Shown here one piece after another: positions 26,487-35,618 of a DNA stretch of 64,000 nucleotides. The position numbers and the translations under genes are program-made. Source of the DNA: Bacteroidales bacterium. Its GTDB lineage: Bacteria > Bacillota > Clostridia > Lachnospirales > Lachnospiraceae. Numbering within the stretch: position 1 is the stretch's first letter; the number at the start of each line of letters is the position of its first letter. The notes beneath the pieces were generated by a model. It was not told the origin of the DNA. It saw nothing but the letters and a program-made list of their open reading frames with translations, and ran no database searches. The DNA lies in NCBI GenBank assembly GCA_023664535.1, contig JAMPFJ010000007.1, positions 29,546-93,545 on the forward strand. The letters run 5' to 3'.

Positions 26487-27677
26487 ATGAAATTACCCGG
26501 TTTTTATTCCTCCGGCGAATTTGCGAAAATGGCGCATTTAACCGTCCGCACAATCCGCTTTTATGACAAACAGAATATCCTGAAGCCCTCTTATGTAAAT
26601 GAAGCCGGCGCCCGGTTTTACACCGACGAGGATTTTGCCCGATTACAGCAGATTCTTCTGTTAAAGTATCTTGGATTTTCGTTGGAGGATATCCGGAATA
26701 TGACCGTTAAGGATTCGGATTACCATATGCTGAGAAATTCTTTAAATCTCCAGCTTAAACTGGTTCACGACCGTATTGAACAAATGGAGCTGGTGGCAAA
26801 GGCGATTGAAGACACCACAAATGCCATCGACAACAATCAGGAAATTAACTGGAGCCAGATGCTAAACCTGATTCACCTTACCAATATGGAAAATACACTG
26901 AAAAGCCAGTACCAGAATGCCACCAACATTTCGGCGAGAATCAACCTGCATAAGCTCTATGCCGCCAATAAGCAGGGCTGGTTTCCCTGGCTGTACGCCC
27001 AATGCCGGATTAAGGACAGGATGAATATTTTAGAGCTTGGCTGCGGCAACGGCGCACTGTGGCGGGAAAACTTTTCTTCTCTCCCCGCCAATATCCACAT
27101 CCTGTTAAATGATATTTCCGAGGGAATGCTGCGGGATACCAAACGGGAAATTGAAGCACTGGAAAACACCACCGCTCCCCGGTTTCTCTACAATGCTTTC
27201 GACTGCCACCAAATCCCTTACGAGGATGCCTGCTTCGATTTAGTCATCGCCAACCATGTCCTCTTTTACTGCAGCGAACTGACAAGCGTGCTTAGCGAAA
27301 TCCGCCGGGTATTAAAACCGGGGGGCGTGTTTATCTGTAGTACTTATGGTGCTTCCCACATGAAAGAAATTACGGATTTGGTGCAGGGCTTTAACAGTCT
27401 GATTACCCTGTCTGCCGATAAACTCTACGAGCGTTTCGGACTGGAAAACGGAAAGGGCTTACTTGCGCCTTATTTTGCCGATATCCGGATGGAAATCTAT
27501 GAGGATTCGCTGACGGTGAATCAGGCAGAGCCTTTAATTGAATATATCCTGTCCTGCCACGGCAATCAGAACCAGTACATTTTAGACAGATATAAGGATT
27601 TCCGTACCTATGTGGAAAAAAAGACAAAGAGCGGATTTTTCATCACAAAATACGCCGGTGCATTTATCTGCTCTTAG
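26487..27677 (+). CDS. MerR-type regulator fused to a SAM-dependent methyltransferase
   Basis: This encodes 396 aa from ATG 26487 after AAAGGAG. Residues 1-75 are a MerR winged helix (FYSSGEFAKMAHLTVRTIRF, then YTDEDFARLQQILLLKYLGFS). A coiled-coil dimer helix spans about 85-135. Residues about 165-395 are a class I methyltransferase (motif I ILELGCGNG, then LNDISEGML, motif for the strand FDLVIANHVLFY, LKPGGVF). In MerR proteins the C-terminal domain is the ligand sensor, so the enzyme domain may sense SAM or a methyl acceptor, or be a working methyltransferase. A MerR-architecture promoter lies 180 bp downstream. Confidence 0.88.
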   Translation: MKLPGFYSSGEFAKMAHLTVRTIRFYDKQNILKPSYVNEAGARFYTDEDFARLQQILLLKYLGFSLEDIRNMTVKDSDYHMLRNSLNLQLKLVHDRIEQMELVAKAIEDTTNAIDNNQEINWSQMLNLIHLTNMENTLKSQYQNATNISARINLHKLYAANKQGWFPWLYAQCRIKDRMNILELGCGNGALWRENFSSLPANIHILLNDISEGMLRDTKREIEALENTTAPRFLYNAFDCHQIPYEDACFDLVIANHVLFYCSELTSVLSEIRRVLKPGGVFICSTYGASHMKEITDLVQGFNSLITLSADKLYERFGLENGKGLLAPYFADIRMEIYEDSLTVNQAEPLIEYILSCHGNQNQYILDRYKDFRTYVEKKTKSGFFITKYAGAFICS

Positions 27678-27753
27678 CTTCTATATAACTCTTCCTTCGT
27701 TCATGTGCATCATTCATAGCGCATAAATCTAATACAATCTGCTTAGTATCCAT
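27664..27753 (-). CDS. Possible 29-aa small protein
   Basis: A 30-codon minus-strand frame begins ATG at 27753 with a good AGGAGA ribosome site 6 nt upstream and ends by overlapping the last 14 bp of the MerR-methyltransferase gene. The peptide is hydrophilic (starts MDTKQIVLDLC, ends EAKSR) and matches nothing I know. It could be a true small gene, a remnant of a lost gene, or chance. Confidence 0.25.
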   Translation of the reverse strand: MDTKQIVLDLCAMNDAHERRKSYIEAKSR

Positions 27754-27853
27754 TTCCACTCTCCTGATATGGATTTATTCCCAATGTTCATTGTTATAAC
27801 ACATTGGGAGTAAAGTTGGAATAAAAATTTATCGTACATCCTGCAAAAAGTTC

Positions 27854-27884
27854 TTGCAGATGACGTTACGTCACCCTGTATAAT
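27854..27884 (+). promoter_or_regulatory. MerR-type promoter and operator ahead of the rml operon
   Basis: TTGCAG (27854-27859) and a perfect TATAAT (27879-27884) are separated by 19 bp, the overlong spacer typical of MerR-activated promoters. The spacer holds the palindrome TGACGTTACGTCA (27861-27873). Transcription would start about 27891 and run into rmlA 120 bp later. The remaining part of the 337-bp intergenic region shows no other feature except the small minus-strand frame. Confidence 0.7.
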
Positions 27885-28013
27885 CCGGATAGTGGGGAAA
27901 GTCTGCCTGTCCACAGGAAAATTCCTCAACATATTTCACGAGCTTTATTTATGCAATAACAAAAAGTGAACATACTAATTTACAAATGCAACACCAAAAG
28001 GAGGCATGATATC

Positions 28014-28910
28014 ATGAAGGGAATTATTTTAGCCGGCGGTTCAGGCACCCGTCTTTATCCGCTGACAATGGTAACGTCCAAACAACTGCTGCCAATCTAT
28101 GACAAGCCGATGATTTATTATCCCATGTCCGTGTTAATGAATGCCGGAATCCGGGAAATCCTCATTATCTCCACCCCACAGGACACCCCAAGATTCCAGG
28201 AGCTTTTAGGCGACGGTCATCAGTTCGGCGTATCGCTTACCTATGCCGTCCAGCCAAGCCCGGACGGACTGGCACAGGCGTTTATTATCGGCGAGGACTT
28301 TATCGGCAGGGACACTGTGGCGATGGTATTAGGCGATAACATTTTTGCCGGCCACGGTCTGAAAAAACGGCTGAAGGCTGCTTTACAAAATGCAGAAAGC
28401 GGTCAGGGCGCAACGGTATTCGGCTATTATGTTGATGACCCGGAACGTTTTGGTATCGTGGAATTTAACACAGAGGGAAAAGCCGTCTCCATTGAGGAAA
28501 AGCCCGCTCATCCCAAGAGCAACTACTGTGTAACCGGTCTTTATTTTTATGACAACAAGGTTGTAAACTATGCAAAGAACTTAAAACCCAGCGCCCGTGG
28601 CGAGCTGGAGATTACGGATTTGAACCGGATATATCTGGAAAAGGGAAATCTGAATGTGGAATTACTGGGACAGGGCTTTACCTGGCTGGATACCGGAACC
28701 CATGAAAGTCTGGTGGAAGCCACCAACTTTGTAAAAACCATGGAAGACCACCAGCACCGCAAGATTGCCTGTCTGGAAGAAATCGCCTATTTAAACGGTT
28801 GGATTTCCAGGGAAGACGTGCTAAACGTTTACGAGCTTCTCAAAAAAAACCAGTACGGACAATACCTAAAGGATGTTTTGGACGGAAAATATCTGGATGT
28901 CCTGCACTAG
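28014..28910 (+). CDS. rmlA: Glucose-1-phosphate thymidylyltransferase
   Basis: This is the first step of dTDP-L-rhamnose synthesis: dTTP + glucose-1-phosphate to dTDP-glucose. The 298 aa (start ATG 28014 after GGAGG) begin with the nucleotide-binding signature [11 protein letters not shown], and contain [15 protein letters not shown] and the sugar-binding [20 protein letters not shown] block. Normal length. First gene of a complete rmlABDC operon; the long leader and MerR-type promoter upstream suggest regulated expression. Confidence 0.96.
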   Translation: MKGIILAGGSGTRLYPLTMVTSKQLLPIYDKPMIYYPMSVLMNAGIREILIISTPQDTPRFQELLGDGHQFGVSLTYAVQPSPDGLAQAFIIGEDFIGRDTVAMVLGDNIFAGHGLKKRLKAALQNAESGQGATVFGYYVDDPERFGIVEFNTEGKAVSIEEKPAHPKSNYCVTGLYFYDNKVVNYAKNLKPSARGELEITDLNRIYLEKGNLNVELLGQGFTWLDTGTHESLVEATNFVKTMEDHQHRKIACLEEIAYLNGWISREDVLNVYELLKKNQYGQYLKDVLDGKYLDVLH

Positions 28911-28946
28911 ACCGACCATATTTTTTATGAAAAAGGAGAACATATT

Positions 28947-29966
28947 ATGACTATCATCGTAACCGGCGGAGCCGGATTTATCGGAAGCAACTTTATCTTT
29001 CACATGCTGAACAAATACCCGGACTATCGGATTATCTGCCTGGACTGTCTGACCTATGCCGGCAATTTGTCTACTCTTGCCTCTATAATGGACAATCCGA
29101 ATTTCCGCTTTGTCAAGGAAAGCATTACCGACCGGGAGGCGGTTTACCGGTTATTTGAAGAGGAAAAACCCGATATTATCGTCAATTTTGCCGCAGAGAG
29201 CCATGTTGACCGCTCGATAGAAAATCCGGAGGTTTTTCTGGATACCAACATTAAAGGAACCGCTGTCCTGATGGATGCCTGCAGAAAATATGGTATTACC
29301 CGCTATCATCAAGTATCTACCGATGAGGTGTACGGAGACCTGCCCTTGGACAGGCCGGATTTATTCTTTACCGAGGAAACCCCTATCCACACCAGCAGTC
29401 CGTACAGCTCCTCCAAAGCTGCCGCCGATTTGTTGGTGCTGGCGTATCACAGAACCTATGGACTCCCTGTAACCATCAGCCGATGCTCCAACAACTATGG
29501 TCCTTATCATTTTCCGGAAAAGCTGATTCCGCTGATGATTGCCAATGCGTTAAACGATAAACCGCTTCCGGTATACGGAAAAGGCGAAAATGTCCGTGAC
29601 TGGCTGTATGTCGAGGACCACTGTAAGGCTATCGATTTAATCATCCACCGCGGGCGAGTTGGCGAGGTCTACAATATTGGCGGGCACAACGAAATGACCA
29701 ATATTGATATTGTAAAGATTATCTGCCGGGAGCTGGGCAAACCGGAAAGTTTAATCACCTATGTTGCCGACCGTAAGGGACACGATATGCGTTACGCTAT
29801 CGACCCCACCAAAATCCATAATGAGCTTGGCTGGCTGCCGGAAACCAAATTTGCAGACGGAATCAAAAAGACCATCCAGTGGTATCTGGATAACAAGGAA
29901 TGGTGGGAAACCATCATTTCCGGGGAATACCAGAATTATTACGAAAAAATGTATAAAAACCGCTGA
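28947..29966 (+). CDS. rmlB: dTDP-glucose 4,6-dehydratase
   Basis: This is the second step of dTDP-L-rhamnose synthesis, an NAD+-dependent extended SDR. The 339 aa show the Rossmann motif GGAGFIGSNF, VDRSIENP, the catalytic STDEVYGD (Thr-Asp-Glu) and YSSSKA (Tyr-x3-Lys), and the NNYGPYHFPEKLIP substrate block. Normal length, AAAGGAG upstream, 36 bp after rmlA. Confidence 0.96.
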   Translation: MTIIVTGGAGFIGSNFIFHMLNKYPDYRIICLDCLTYAGNLSTLASIMDNPNFRFVKESITDREAVYRLFEEEKPDIIVNFAAESHVDRSIENPEVFLDTNIKGTAVLMDACRKYGITRYHQVSTDEVYGDLPLDRPDLFFTEETPIHTSSPYSSSKAAADLLVLAYHRTYGLPVTISRCSNNYGPYHFPEKLIPLMIANALNDKPLPVYGKGENVRDWLYVEDHCKAIDLIIHRGRVGEVYNIGGHNEMTNIDIVKIICRELGKPESLITYVADRKGHDMRYAIDPTKIHNELGWLPETKFADGIKKTIQWYLDNKEWWETIISGEYQNYYEKMYKNR

Positions 29967-30013
29967 GATATCAATCCTCAGATAAATGCAAAAATAGGAA
30001 ATGGAGATAATTT

Positions 30014-30955
30014 ATGAAAGTATTAGTTACCGGCGTTGCCGGTCAGTTAGGCCATGACGTCATGAACGAATTAGCAAAACGCGGTATGGACGGTATTGGC
30101 AGTGATATTGCCGATACCTATAGCGGTGCGGCAGACAATACGGCAGTTACTTCCATGCCTTATCTTCCCATCGATTTAACCGATGCGGAAGCCGTGCAGG
30201 CAAGGATTATTTTTGAACAGCCGGACGCCGTCATACACTGTGCGGCATGGACGGCTGTAGATGCCGCCGAGGAGGAGGAGAACCAGTCAAGGGTCAGAGG
30301 CATCAACTTTGCCGCAACCAAGCATATTGCTAAGGTATGCCATGAATTGGATATCCCGATGATGTACCTCTCCACGGATTACGTATTTGACGGGCAGGGA
30401 ACCGAGCCCTGGAAGCCCGACTGCCAGGACTACCGTCCGCTTAATGTATACGGCTCCACCAAGCTTGCCGGAGAGCGTGCGGTTACTGCTAACCTGGAAA
30501 AATTTTTTATTGTACGAATTGCCTGGGTATTTGGTACTAACGGAAACAATTTCGTTAAAACCATGCTGAAGCTCGGTAAAAATCATAATCAGATTAAAGT
30601 AGTCAGCGACCAGATTGGCACTCCCACCTATACGTATGATTTAGCAAGGCTCCTTGTGGATATGATTCAAACCGATAAATACGGCTATTATCATGCAACC
30701 AATGAAGGCGGCTATATCAGCTGGTATGATTTTACCAGAGAAATTTTTAAGCAGGCTGTGGAGCTTGGACATAGGGAATACAGCGAAGAGCGGGTCAGCG
30801 TTATTCCTGTCACCACTGAGGAATACGGTATATCTAAAGCCGCCAGACCCTTTAACAGCCGTCTGGACAAGAGCAAGCTTGCTGCCAGCGGATTTGAACC
30901 GTTGCCGGACTGGCGGGACGCATTAAAACACTATTTGCAACAAATCGAATTTTAA
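30014..30955 (+). CDS. rmlD: dTDP-4-dehydrorhamnose reductase
   Basis: This is the final step, reducing dTDP-4-keto-L-rhamnose to dTDP-L-rhamnose with NAD(P)H. The 313 aa have GVAGQLGHDV, HCAAWTAVDAAE, STDYVFDG and the YGSTKLAGE catalytic pair, all typical of RmlD. It lies between rmlB and rmlC. It differs clearly from the RmlD-like paralogue at 20.9 kb. Confidence 0.94.
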   Translation: MKVLVTGVAGQLGHDVMNELAKRGMDGIGSDIADTYSGAADNTAVTSMPYLPIDLTDAEAVQARIIFEQPDAVIHCAAWTAVDAAEEEENQSRVRGINFAATKHIAKVCHELDIPMMYLSTDYVFDGQGTEPWKPDCQDYRPLNVYGSTKLAGERAVTANLEKFFIVRIAWVFGTNGNNFVKTMLKLGKNHNQIKVVSDQIGTPTYTYDLARLLVDMIQTDKYGYYHATNEGGYISWYDFTREIFKQAVELGHREYSEERVSVIPVTTEEYGISKAARPFNSRLDKSKLAASGFEPLPDWRDALKHYLQQIEF

Positions 30956-31057
30956 CCGCAGTTAATTTTATTAGCAGATAATTGCGAAACTCTGTTTTTG
31001 CTAACATCCGTTGTATAACAATTACCTAAATTTCATTAGATTAGTGAGGAAATAGAC

Positions 31058-31660
31058 ATGGGACAGATAAAGGTTACAGCTTGCCCGATCGAAGGGCTTT
31101 ATGTTATTGAGCCAGCCGTTCACGGTGACGCAAGAGGCTATTTTATGGAAACTTATAACCAAAGAGATATGGCGGAAGCAGGATTAACCATGCAATTCGT
31201 CCAGGATAACCAGTCCTGCTCAGTAAAAGGTGTACTTCGGGGACTCCATTTTCAGAAAGAATTTCCGCAGGGAAAACTGGTACGTGTGGTAAAGGGCACG
31301 GTGTTTGATGTTGCCGTAGATTTGCGGAGCGGAAGTAAAACCTATGGAAAATGGCACGGTGTCGAATTATCGGAGGAAAATAAAAAACAGTTTTATATTT
31401 CAGAGGGATTTGCCCACGGCTTTCTCGTCCTTAGTGATATTGCCGAGTTCTGTTATAAATGTACGGATTTCTACCATCCGGGAGATGAGGGCGGTCTTGC
31501 CTGGAATGACCCGGAAATCGGAATTGAATGGCCGCAGCTGACAGGGGAGTATAACGGCACAGCTTCGGCATCAGGCTATCATTTAGACGACGGCACAGCT
31601 TTAAACATGAGCGAAAAGGACCAGCTTTGGGCAGGATTAAAGGATACCTTTAAATTTTAA
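31058..31660 (+). CDS. rmlC: dTDP-4-dehydrorhamnose 3,5-epimerase
   Basis: This is the third step, a cofactor-free cupin epimerase. The 200 aa contain the family motifs YFMETYNQRD, QDNQSCS, GVLRGLHFQ with the catalytic His, and FAHGFLVLSD. Last gene of the rml operon, about 100 bp after rmlD with TGAGGA before ATG 31058. The rhamnose product would supply cell-wall polysaccharide or exopolysaccharide, whose glycosyltransferases are not in the window. Confidence 0.95.
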   Translation: MGQIKVTACPIEGLYVIEPAVHGDARGYFMETYNQRDMAEAGLTMQFVQDNQSCSVKGVLRGLHFQKEFPQGKLVRVVKGTVFDVAVDLRSGSKTYGKWHGVELSEENKKQFYISEGFAHGFLVLSDIAEFCYKCTDFYHPGDEGGLAWNDPEIGIEWPQLTGEYNGTASASGYHLDDGTALNMSEKDQLWAGLKDTFKF

Positions 31661-31729
31661 TCCGGATAAGCATTTACAACAGGAAATCTCACATTTCCTG
31701 AACATATTTAACAAAGGAGCGGTACACAG

Positions 31730-32122
31730 ATGAAAAAATTTTTAGAAGAATTTAAAGCGTTTGCCCTGCGGGGAAATGTCATGGATATGGCAGTCGGTGT
31801 AATCATCGGCGGTGCCTTTTCCGGAATTGTCACTTCATTAACCGATAACTTTATTAACCCCATCCTAAAGGCAGTTACCGGCGGCGCACATTATCAATGG
31901 GCGGACATTGCCGGCTTTGCTTCCGCTTTTATTTCGTCGGTCGTTAATTTTATCATTATGGCGTTTATCCTGTTCTGTCTGATGAAAGCCATCAATACTG
32001 CGGCAAGTCTGGGAAAGAAAAAAGAAGCAGCGCCTACGACGAAAATATGCCCGTTCTGCAAGAGCGAAATACCGATTGATGCAACCCGGTGCGCACACTG
32101 CACCTCCGAGCTTTCCGAGTAG
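31730..32122 (+). CDS. mscL: Large-conductance mechanosensitive channel with C-terminal zinc ribbon
   Basis: This is the emergency valve opened by membrane tension on osmotic downshock. The 130 aa have the N-terminal helix FKAFALRGNVMDMAVGVIIG, pore helix TM1, an abbreviated loop and TM2. In place of the usual helical bundle at the C-terminus there is a Lys-rich stretch and a CPFC...CAHC zinc ribbon (four Cys). GGAGCGG precedes ATG 31730. It is 70 bp after rmlC, with its own terminator. Confidence 0.92.
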   Translation: MKKFLEEFKAFALRGNVMDMAVGVIIGGAFSGIVTSLTDNFINPILKAVTGGAHYQWADIAGFASAFISSVVNFIIMAFILFCLMKAINTAASLGKKKEAAPTTKICPFCKSEIPIDATRCAHCTSELSE

Positions 32123-32138
32123 CGTCGGTGATTTATTG

Positions 32139-32200
32139 AAAAGACGAGGCTGTCACACGAAGGTTTTATTTTCCTTCGTCTGCCGCCCCGTCTTTTTCTG
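32139..32200. terminator. Intrinsic terminator after mscL
   Basis: An outer stem AAAAGACGAGGC/GCCCCGTCTTTTT encloses an inner stem CACGAAGG/CCTTCGT around a T-rich loop, ending in CTTTTT. It serves mscL; the minus-strand ddh gene ends 40 bp further. Confidence 0.75.
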
Positions 32201-32239
32201 TTCCGTGCCGGAAAGCCATATTTTCAACTATTCCGCAGG

Positions 32240-33220
32240 CTACAGCAGTGCTTTTCTGAGTTCCTCACCGCTCTTTGCACTCAGATATGCCGGTGCAATA
32301 TCAAATACCGTCTTGCATCCGGATTGCCCTTCCGTTGACAGCTTATAAGCGGCTCTTGCGTATGCCGCAATCACGCTGGCTGTAAATTCCGGATTGGAAT
32401 CCAGCTTCAAACTGTATTCAATTACATGGCTGTTTTCCTGCTTCCAACCGGTCTTTCCCGACCGGATGACAAATCCACCATGGGGGATTCCACCATGATT
32501 TTTCTGTAATTCTTCTTCGGAAATAAAATGTACAGTCGTATCATAATCGGCAAAATAATTCGGCATAGTCTTAATTTCCTTCTCTACCTTTGCTGCATCT
32601 GCCCCTTCCTCCAACACGACAAAACACTCTCTTGTATGCTTCTGTCTTGTCGTAAGCTCAGGATTCTCTCCTGCGCGAACAGACGCCAGCGCACTGTCTA
32701 CCGGAATAGTATACTGTTTCGCATTTTTCACCCCGTCAATGCGGCGGACTGCATCCGAATGTCCCTGGCTGACCCCTTTTCCCCAAAAGGTATAATCCCT
32801 GCCCTCCGGCAAAATAGCGTTGGCATACATTCTGTTTAACGAAAACATTCCCGGGTCCCAGCCCACAGAAATAATCCCTACATGGCCGCTCTCCTTTGCC
32901 GCAGCGTCCACATTGGCAAAATGCTCCGGTATTCTGGCATGGGTATCAAAACTATCCACCACATTAAACAGCTTTACATACTCCGGTGTCTGCTCCGGAA
33001 GGTCTGTTGCACTTCCACCGCAAAGAATCATCACATCAATCTTATCCTTCCAGCTTTCCACCTCCGAAACCCTGCATACTGCCGCCTCCTTTGTCAGAAC
33101 GGACACCGCAGCGGGGTCTCTCCGCGTAAATACAGCCGCCAGCTCCATATCGGGATTCTGTTTTACCGCACACTCTACACCTCTGCCAAGATTACCATAA
33201 CCTAAAATACCTATTTTCAT
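32240..33220 (-). CDS. ddh: meso-Diaminopimelate D-dehydrogenase
   Basis: This NADP-dependent enzyme makes meso-DAP from tetrahydrodipicolinate in one step, the short route to lysine and cell-wall cross-links. The 326 aa (ATG 33220, GAGGTGG 7 nt upstream; a TTG two codons earlier is less likely) begin with the Rossmann motif KIGILGYGNLGRGVE and include VDSFDTHA, GWDPGMFSLNR and GVSQGHSDAVRRI, the family's substrate motifs. Monocistronic, downstream of the ribosomal operon terminator. Confidence 0.95.
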   Translation of the reverse strand: MKIGILGYGNLGRGVECAVKQNPDMELAAVFTRRDPAAVSVLTKEAAVCRVSEVESWKDKIDVMILCGGSATDLPEQTPEYVKLFNVVDSFDTHARIPEHFANVDAAAKESGHVGIISVGWDPGMFSLNRMYANAILPEGRDYTFWGKGVSQGHSDAVRRIDGVKNAKQYTIPVDSALASVRAGENPELTTRQKHTRECFVVLEEGADAAKVEKEIKTMPNYFADYDTTVHFISEEELQKNHGGIPHGGFVIRSGKTGWKQENSHVIEYSLKLDSNPEFTASVIAAYARAAYKLSTEGQSGCKTVFDIAPAYLSAKSGEELRKALL

Positions 33221-33260
33221 TTTCAATCCACCTCTTTATCATTATTCAATAGCAATGAGC

Positions 33261-33309
33261 AAAAAGCTGCTGCTTTATGATTTTATCATGAAAACAACAG
33301 CTTTTTTTC
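33261..33309. terminator. Terminator of the rpmG-rplA operon
   Basis: AAAAAGCTGCTG (33261-33272) pairs with CAACAGCTTTTTTTC (33295-33309), with a further AT-rich inner stem. On the minus strand it follows the rplA stop by about 50 bp and has U-runs. Confidence 0.75.
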
Positions 33310-33357
33310 TTCATCTCCGGAAAGTGAAACACACTTTCCTCTTTTTAATCCCTGCGG

Positions 33358-34050
33358 TTAAACAAGCTTAACCGTGTTAATCTTCACACCAGGACCCATA
33401 GTAGAAGTAAGCGTTACGCTTCTTAAATACTGTCCCTTTGCTGCGGCCGGTTTAACCTTAATAATCTCATCTATTAACGCTTGGAAGTTGTCTGCTAACT
33501 GCTCCTCTGTGAAAGAAGCCTTTCCAACTGGCACATGCACAATGTTGTTCTTATCAAGTCTGTATTCAATCTTACCGGCTTTGATATCATTGACTGCTTT
33601 CGTTACGTCAGGCGTTACCGTACCTGCTTTCGGATTTGGCATCAAACCTTTCGGTCCAAGTACACGGCCTAAACGTCCAACAACACCCATCATATCCGGA
33701 GTAGCAACTACAACGTCAAAGTCTAACCATCCCTCATTCTGAATCTTCGGAATTAACTCCTCACCGCCTACATAATCGGCGCCAGCAGCTTGAGCCTCGT
33801 CCAGCTTATCTCCCTTGGCAAACACCAGAACCTTAACTTCCTTGCCTGTTCCGTGAGGAAGTACAACTGCTCCACGAATCTGCTGGTCTGCATGACGTCC
33901 GTCAAGACCCATTCTTAAATGTGCTTCTACTGTCTCATCAAACTTTGCGCTTGCTGCTTTCTTCACGATTGCAACCGCCTCTGGAATATCATAAACCTGA
34001 TTTCTGTCTACAAGCTTTGCAGCTTCAACATATCTTTTACCTTTTTTCAT
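33358..34050 (-). CDS. rplA: 50S ribosomal protein L1
   Basis: This protein of the mobile L1 stalk binds 23S rRNA and in many bacteria also binds its own mRNA to repress translation. The 230 aa are of normal length, with [14 protein letters not shown] at the start and the family block [17 protein letters not shown] lies before ATG 34050. The 180-nt gap from rplK is unusually structured and includes the repeated leader element. Confidence 0.97.
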   Translation of the reverse strand: MKKGKRYVEAAKLVDRNQVYDIPEAVAIVKKAASAKFDETVEAHLRMGLDGRHADQQIRGAVVLPHGTGKEVKVLVFAKGDKLDEAQAAGADYVGGEELIPKIQNEGWLDFDVVVATPDMMGVVGRLGRVLGPKGLMPNPKAGTVTPDVTKAVNDIKAGKIEYRLDKNNIVHVPVGKASFTEEQLADNFQALIDEIIKVKPAAAKGQYLRSVTLTSTMGPGVKINTVKLV

Positions 34051-34073
34051 CTCTTAAAACCTCCTGTGGTATT

Positions 34074-34130
34074 ATCGGGAGCGACCCTCCCACTTCTTGT
34101 AACCAATCACGAAGTGATTGATTGCCTGCT
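34074..34130 (-). ncRNA. Structured leader element, copy before rplA
   Basis: This 57-nt element matches 34687-34743 at 52 positions. On the minus-strand RNA it holds CAATCAC-UUC-GUGAUUG and GGGAG-GGUCG-CUCCC hairpins. The rest of the gap (34131-34230) can form further hairpins (GTCGGT/ACCGAC). A regulatory RNA, possibly an L1 or L11 binding site, is inferred from position. Confidence 0.45.
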
Positions 34131-34230
34131 AACGTCGGTTTGCAGGCTCGAAAGCACCTCGCCAACGGCACCGACATAGCTACGACTAGGCTCAAACTTC
34201 ACCTTCGGCTCGTTTTCGCCAAGTTCTCTG

Positions 34231-34656
34231 CTAATCTTCAACAACGATTCCCATGGAACGTGCTGTTCCGGAAATCATGCTGATTGCTGCCTCAAGGCTG
34301 CCTGCGTTTAAGTCCGGCATCTTAAGCTCTGCGATTTTCTGAACCTCAGCTTTAGAAATAGTTGCAACCTTTGTTTTATTCGGAACGGATGAAGCCTTAT
34401 CAATCTTACATGCCTTCTTTAATAAAACTGCAGCCGGCGGAGTCTTCGTTACAAAACTGAAGCTTCTGTCAGCATATACCGTAATCACAACCGGAATAAT
34501 CATTCCGTCCTGGTCGGCTGTTTTTGCATTAAACTGCTTGGTAAACTCAACGATATTTACACCGTGCTGACCCAAAGCCGGTCCAACCGGTGGTGCAGGA
34601 GTTGCCTTACCTGCCGGAATCTGTAATTTAATATAACCTTCAACTTTCTTAGCCAT
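34231..34656 (-). CDS. rplK: 50S ribosomal protein L11
   Basis: L11 sits at the GTPase-associated centre of the large subunit. The 141 aa start [18 protein letters not shown] and contain [14 protein letters not shown], with a normal C-terminal RNA-binding domain ending [13 protein letters not shown] before ATG 34656. Order rpmG-secE-nusG-rplK-rplA is standard in Firmicutes. Confidence 0.97.
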   Translation of the reverse strand: MAKKVEGYIKLQIPAGKATPAPPVGPALGQHGVNIVEFTKQFNAKTADQDGMIIPVVITVYADRSFSFVTKTPPAAVLLKKACKIDKASSVPNKTKVATISKAEVQKIAELKMPDLNAGSLEAAISMISGTARSMGIVVED

Positions 34657-34686
34657 AATTGTTTTTCCTCCTATTACATGTGGTCA

Positions 34687-34743
34687 ATCGGGATTTACCC
34701 TCCCACTTCTTGTAACCAATCATGAAGTGATTGATTACCTGCT
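34687..34743 (-). ncRNA. Structured leader element, copy before rplK
   Basis: This is the second copy of the 57-nt element (52 of 57 identical to 34074-34130). Changes in the second hairpin loop keep the closing GGGA/TCCC pairs. A further partial copy of its CTTGTAACCAAT part appears at 34794-34805. It lies 30 nt before the rplK start. Confidence 0.45.
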
Positions 34744-34844
34744 CGACCCCCTATCTGCGAAGCAGATTTTCATGCGGGCGATTCCTTGTTTTTTCTTGTA
34801 ACCAATTTGCGTGCTATTGTAAAGCAATTCCCATGCACACCCTC

Positions 34845-35381
34845 TTAATTAATTTTTGTCACATCCATAAAACTAATTTCCACAGATGTTGCACGACCGA
34901 AGATATCTACCTCAATCGTAACTGACTGCTTTCCTGTGTTGATATCGGTAATCGTTCCAACCGTACCTTCCCATGCACCGGATACAACCTTAACCGTATC
35001 ACCCAGTTCAACATCAATTTCCATCTCAGGAACTCTGATGCCCAGATTCTTCATCTCTGATTCGGTCAGCGGTACCGGCTTAGACCCCGGTCCGACAAAT
35101 CCCGTAACCCCTCTCGTATTACGAACAACATACCATGTGGCATCGTTCATAATCATATTAATCAGCACATACCCCGGAAACATTTTCTTGGAAACCTGTT
35201 TCTTTGTGCCGTTTTTCAATTCCACTACATCCTGCAACGGAACTGCGACCTCAAGAATCTGGTCCTGAAGCTTTCTGTTCTCAATCGTCTTTTCGATATC
35301 CGCTTTCACCTTATTCTCATATCCCGAATAGGTGTGTGCCACATACCATCTTGCCTCACTGTTATTCTCTACATCTGCCAT
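34845..35381 (-). CDS. nusG: Transcription termination/antitermination factor NusG
   Basis: NusG binds the RNA polymerase clamp, controls pausing and couples transcription to translation. The 178 aa comprise the NGN domain (ARWYVAHTYSGYENKVKADIEK; FPGYVLINMIMND; RNTRGVTGFVG) and a KOW domain (LGDTVKVVSGAWEGTVGTITDI). Standard place between secE and rplK; starts 12 bp after secE. Confidence 0.97.
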   Translation of the reverse strand: MADVENNSEARWYVAHTYSGYENKVKADIEKTIENRKLQDQILEVAVPLQDVVELKNGTKKQVSKKMFPGYVLINMIMNDATWYVVRNTRGVTGFVGPGSKPVPLTESEMKNLGIRVPEMEIDVELGDTVKVVSGAWEGTVGTITDINTGKQSVTIEVDIFGRATSVEISFMDVTKIN

Positions 35382-35393
35382 ATGCCCACCACC

Positions 35394-35597
35394 TTAACCA
35401 ATAATGAACGAAAGACCTATTTGCATTACCCAGTCTAACGCAGCGATGATACAGCCGATAACGATTGCAGCAATAATTACAGCAACGGACTGCTTGCCCA
35501 AAAGCTTCTTATCAGGCCAAACAATTTTACGGAATTCACCCTTAAGCTCGGTGAAAAAGCTTCTCTTTAAAGATGCTGATTCATTTTCATTTGCCAT
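35394..35597 (-). CDS. secE: Preprotein translocase subunit SecE
   Basis: This small essential subunit clamps SecY in the Sec channel. The 67 aa have the conserved cytoplasmic helix FTELKGEFRKIVWPDKK and a single membrane helix near the C-terminus (SVAVIIAAIVIGCIIAALDW). GGAGGTGGTAG precedes the ATG. Part of the rpmG-rplA operon. Confidence 0.95.
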   Translation of the reverse strand: MANENESASLKRSFFTELKGEFRKIVWPDKKLLGKQSVAVIIAAIVIGCIIAALDWVMQIGLSFIIG

Positions 35598-35618
35598 CTT
35601 CTACCACCTCCGTAATCC

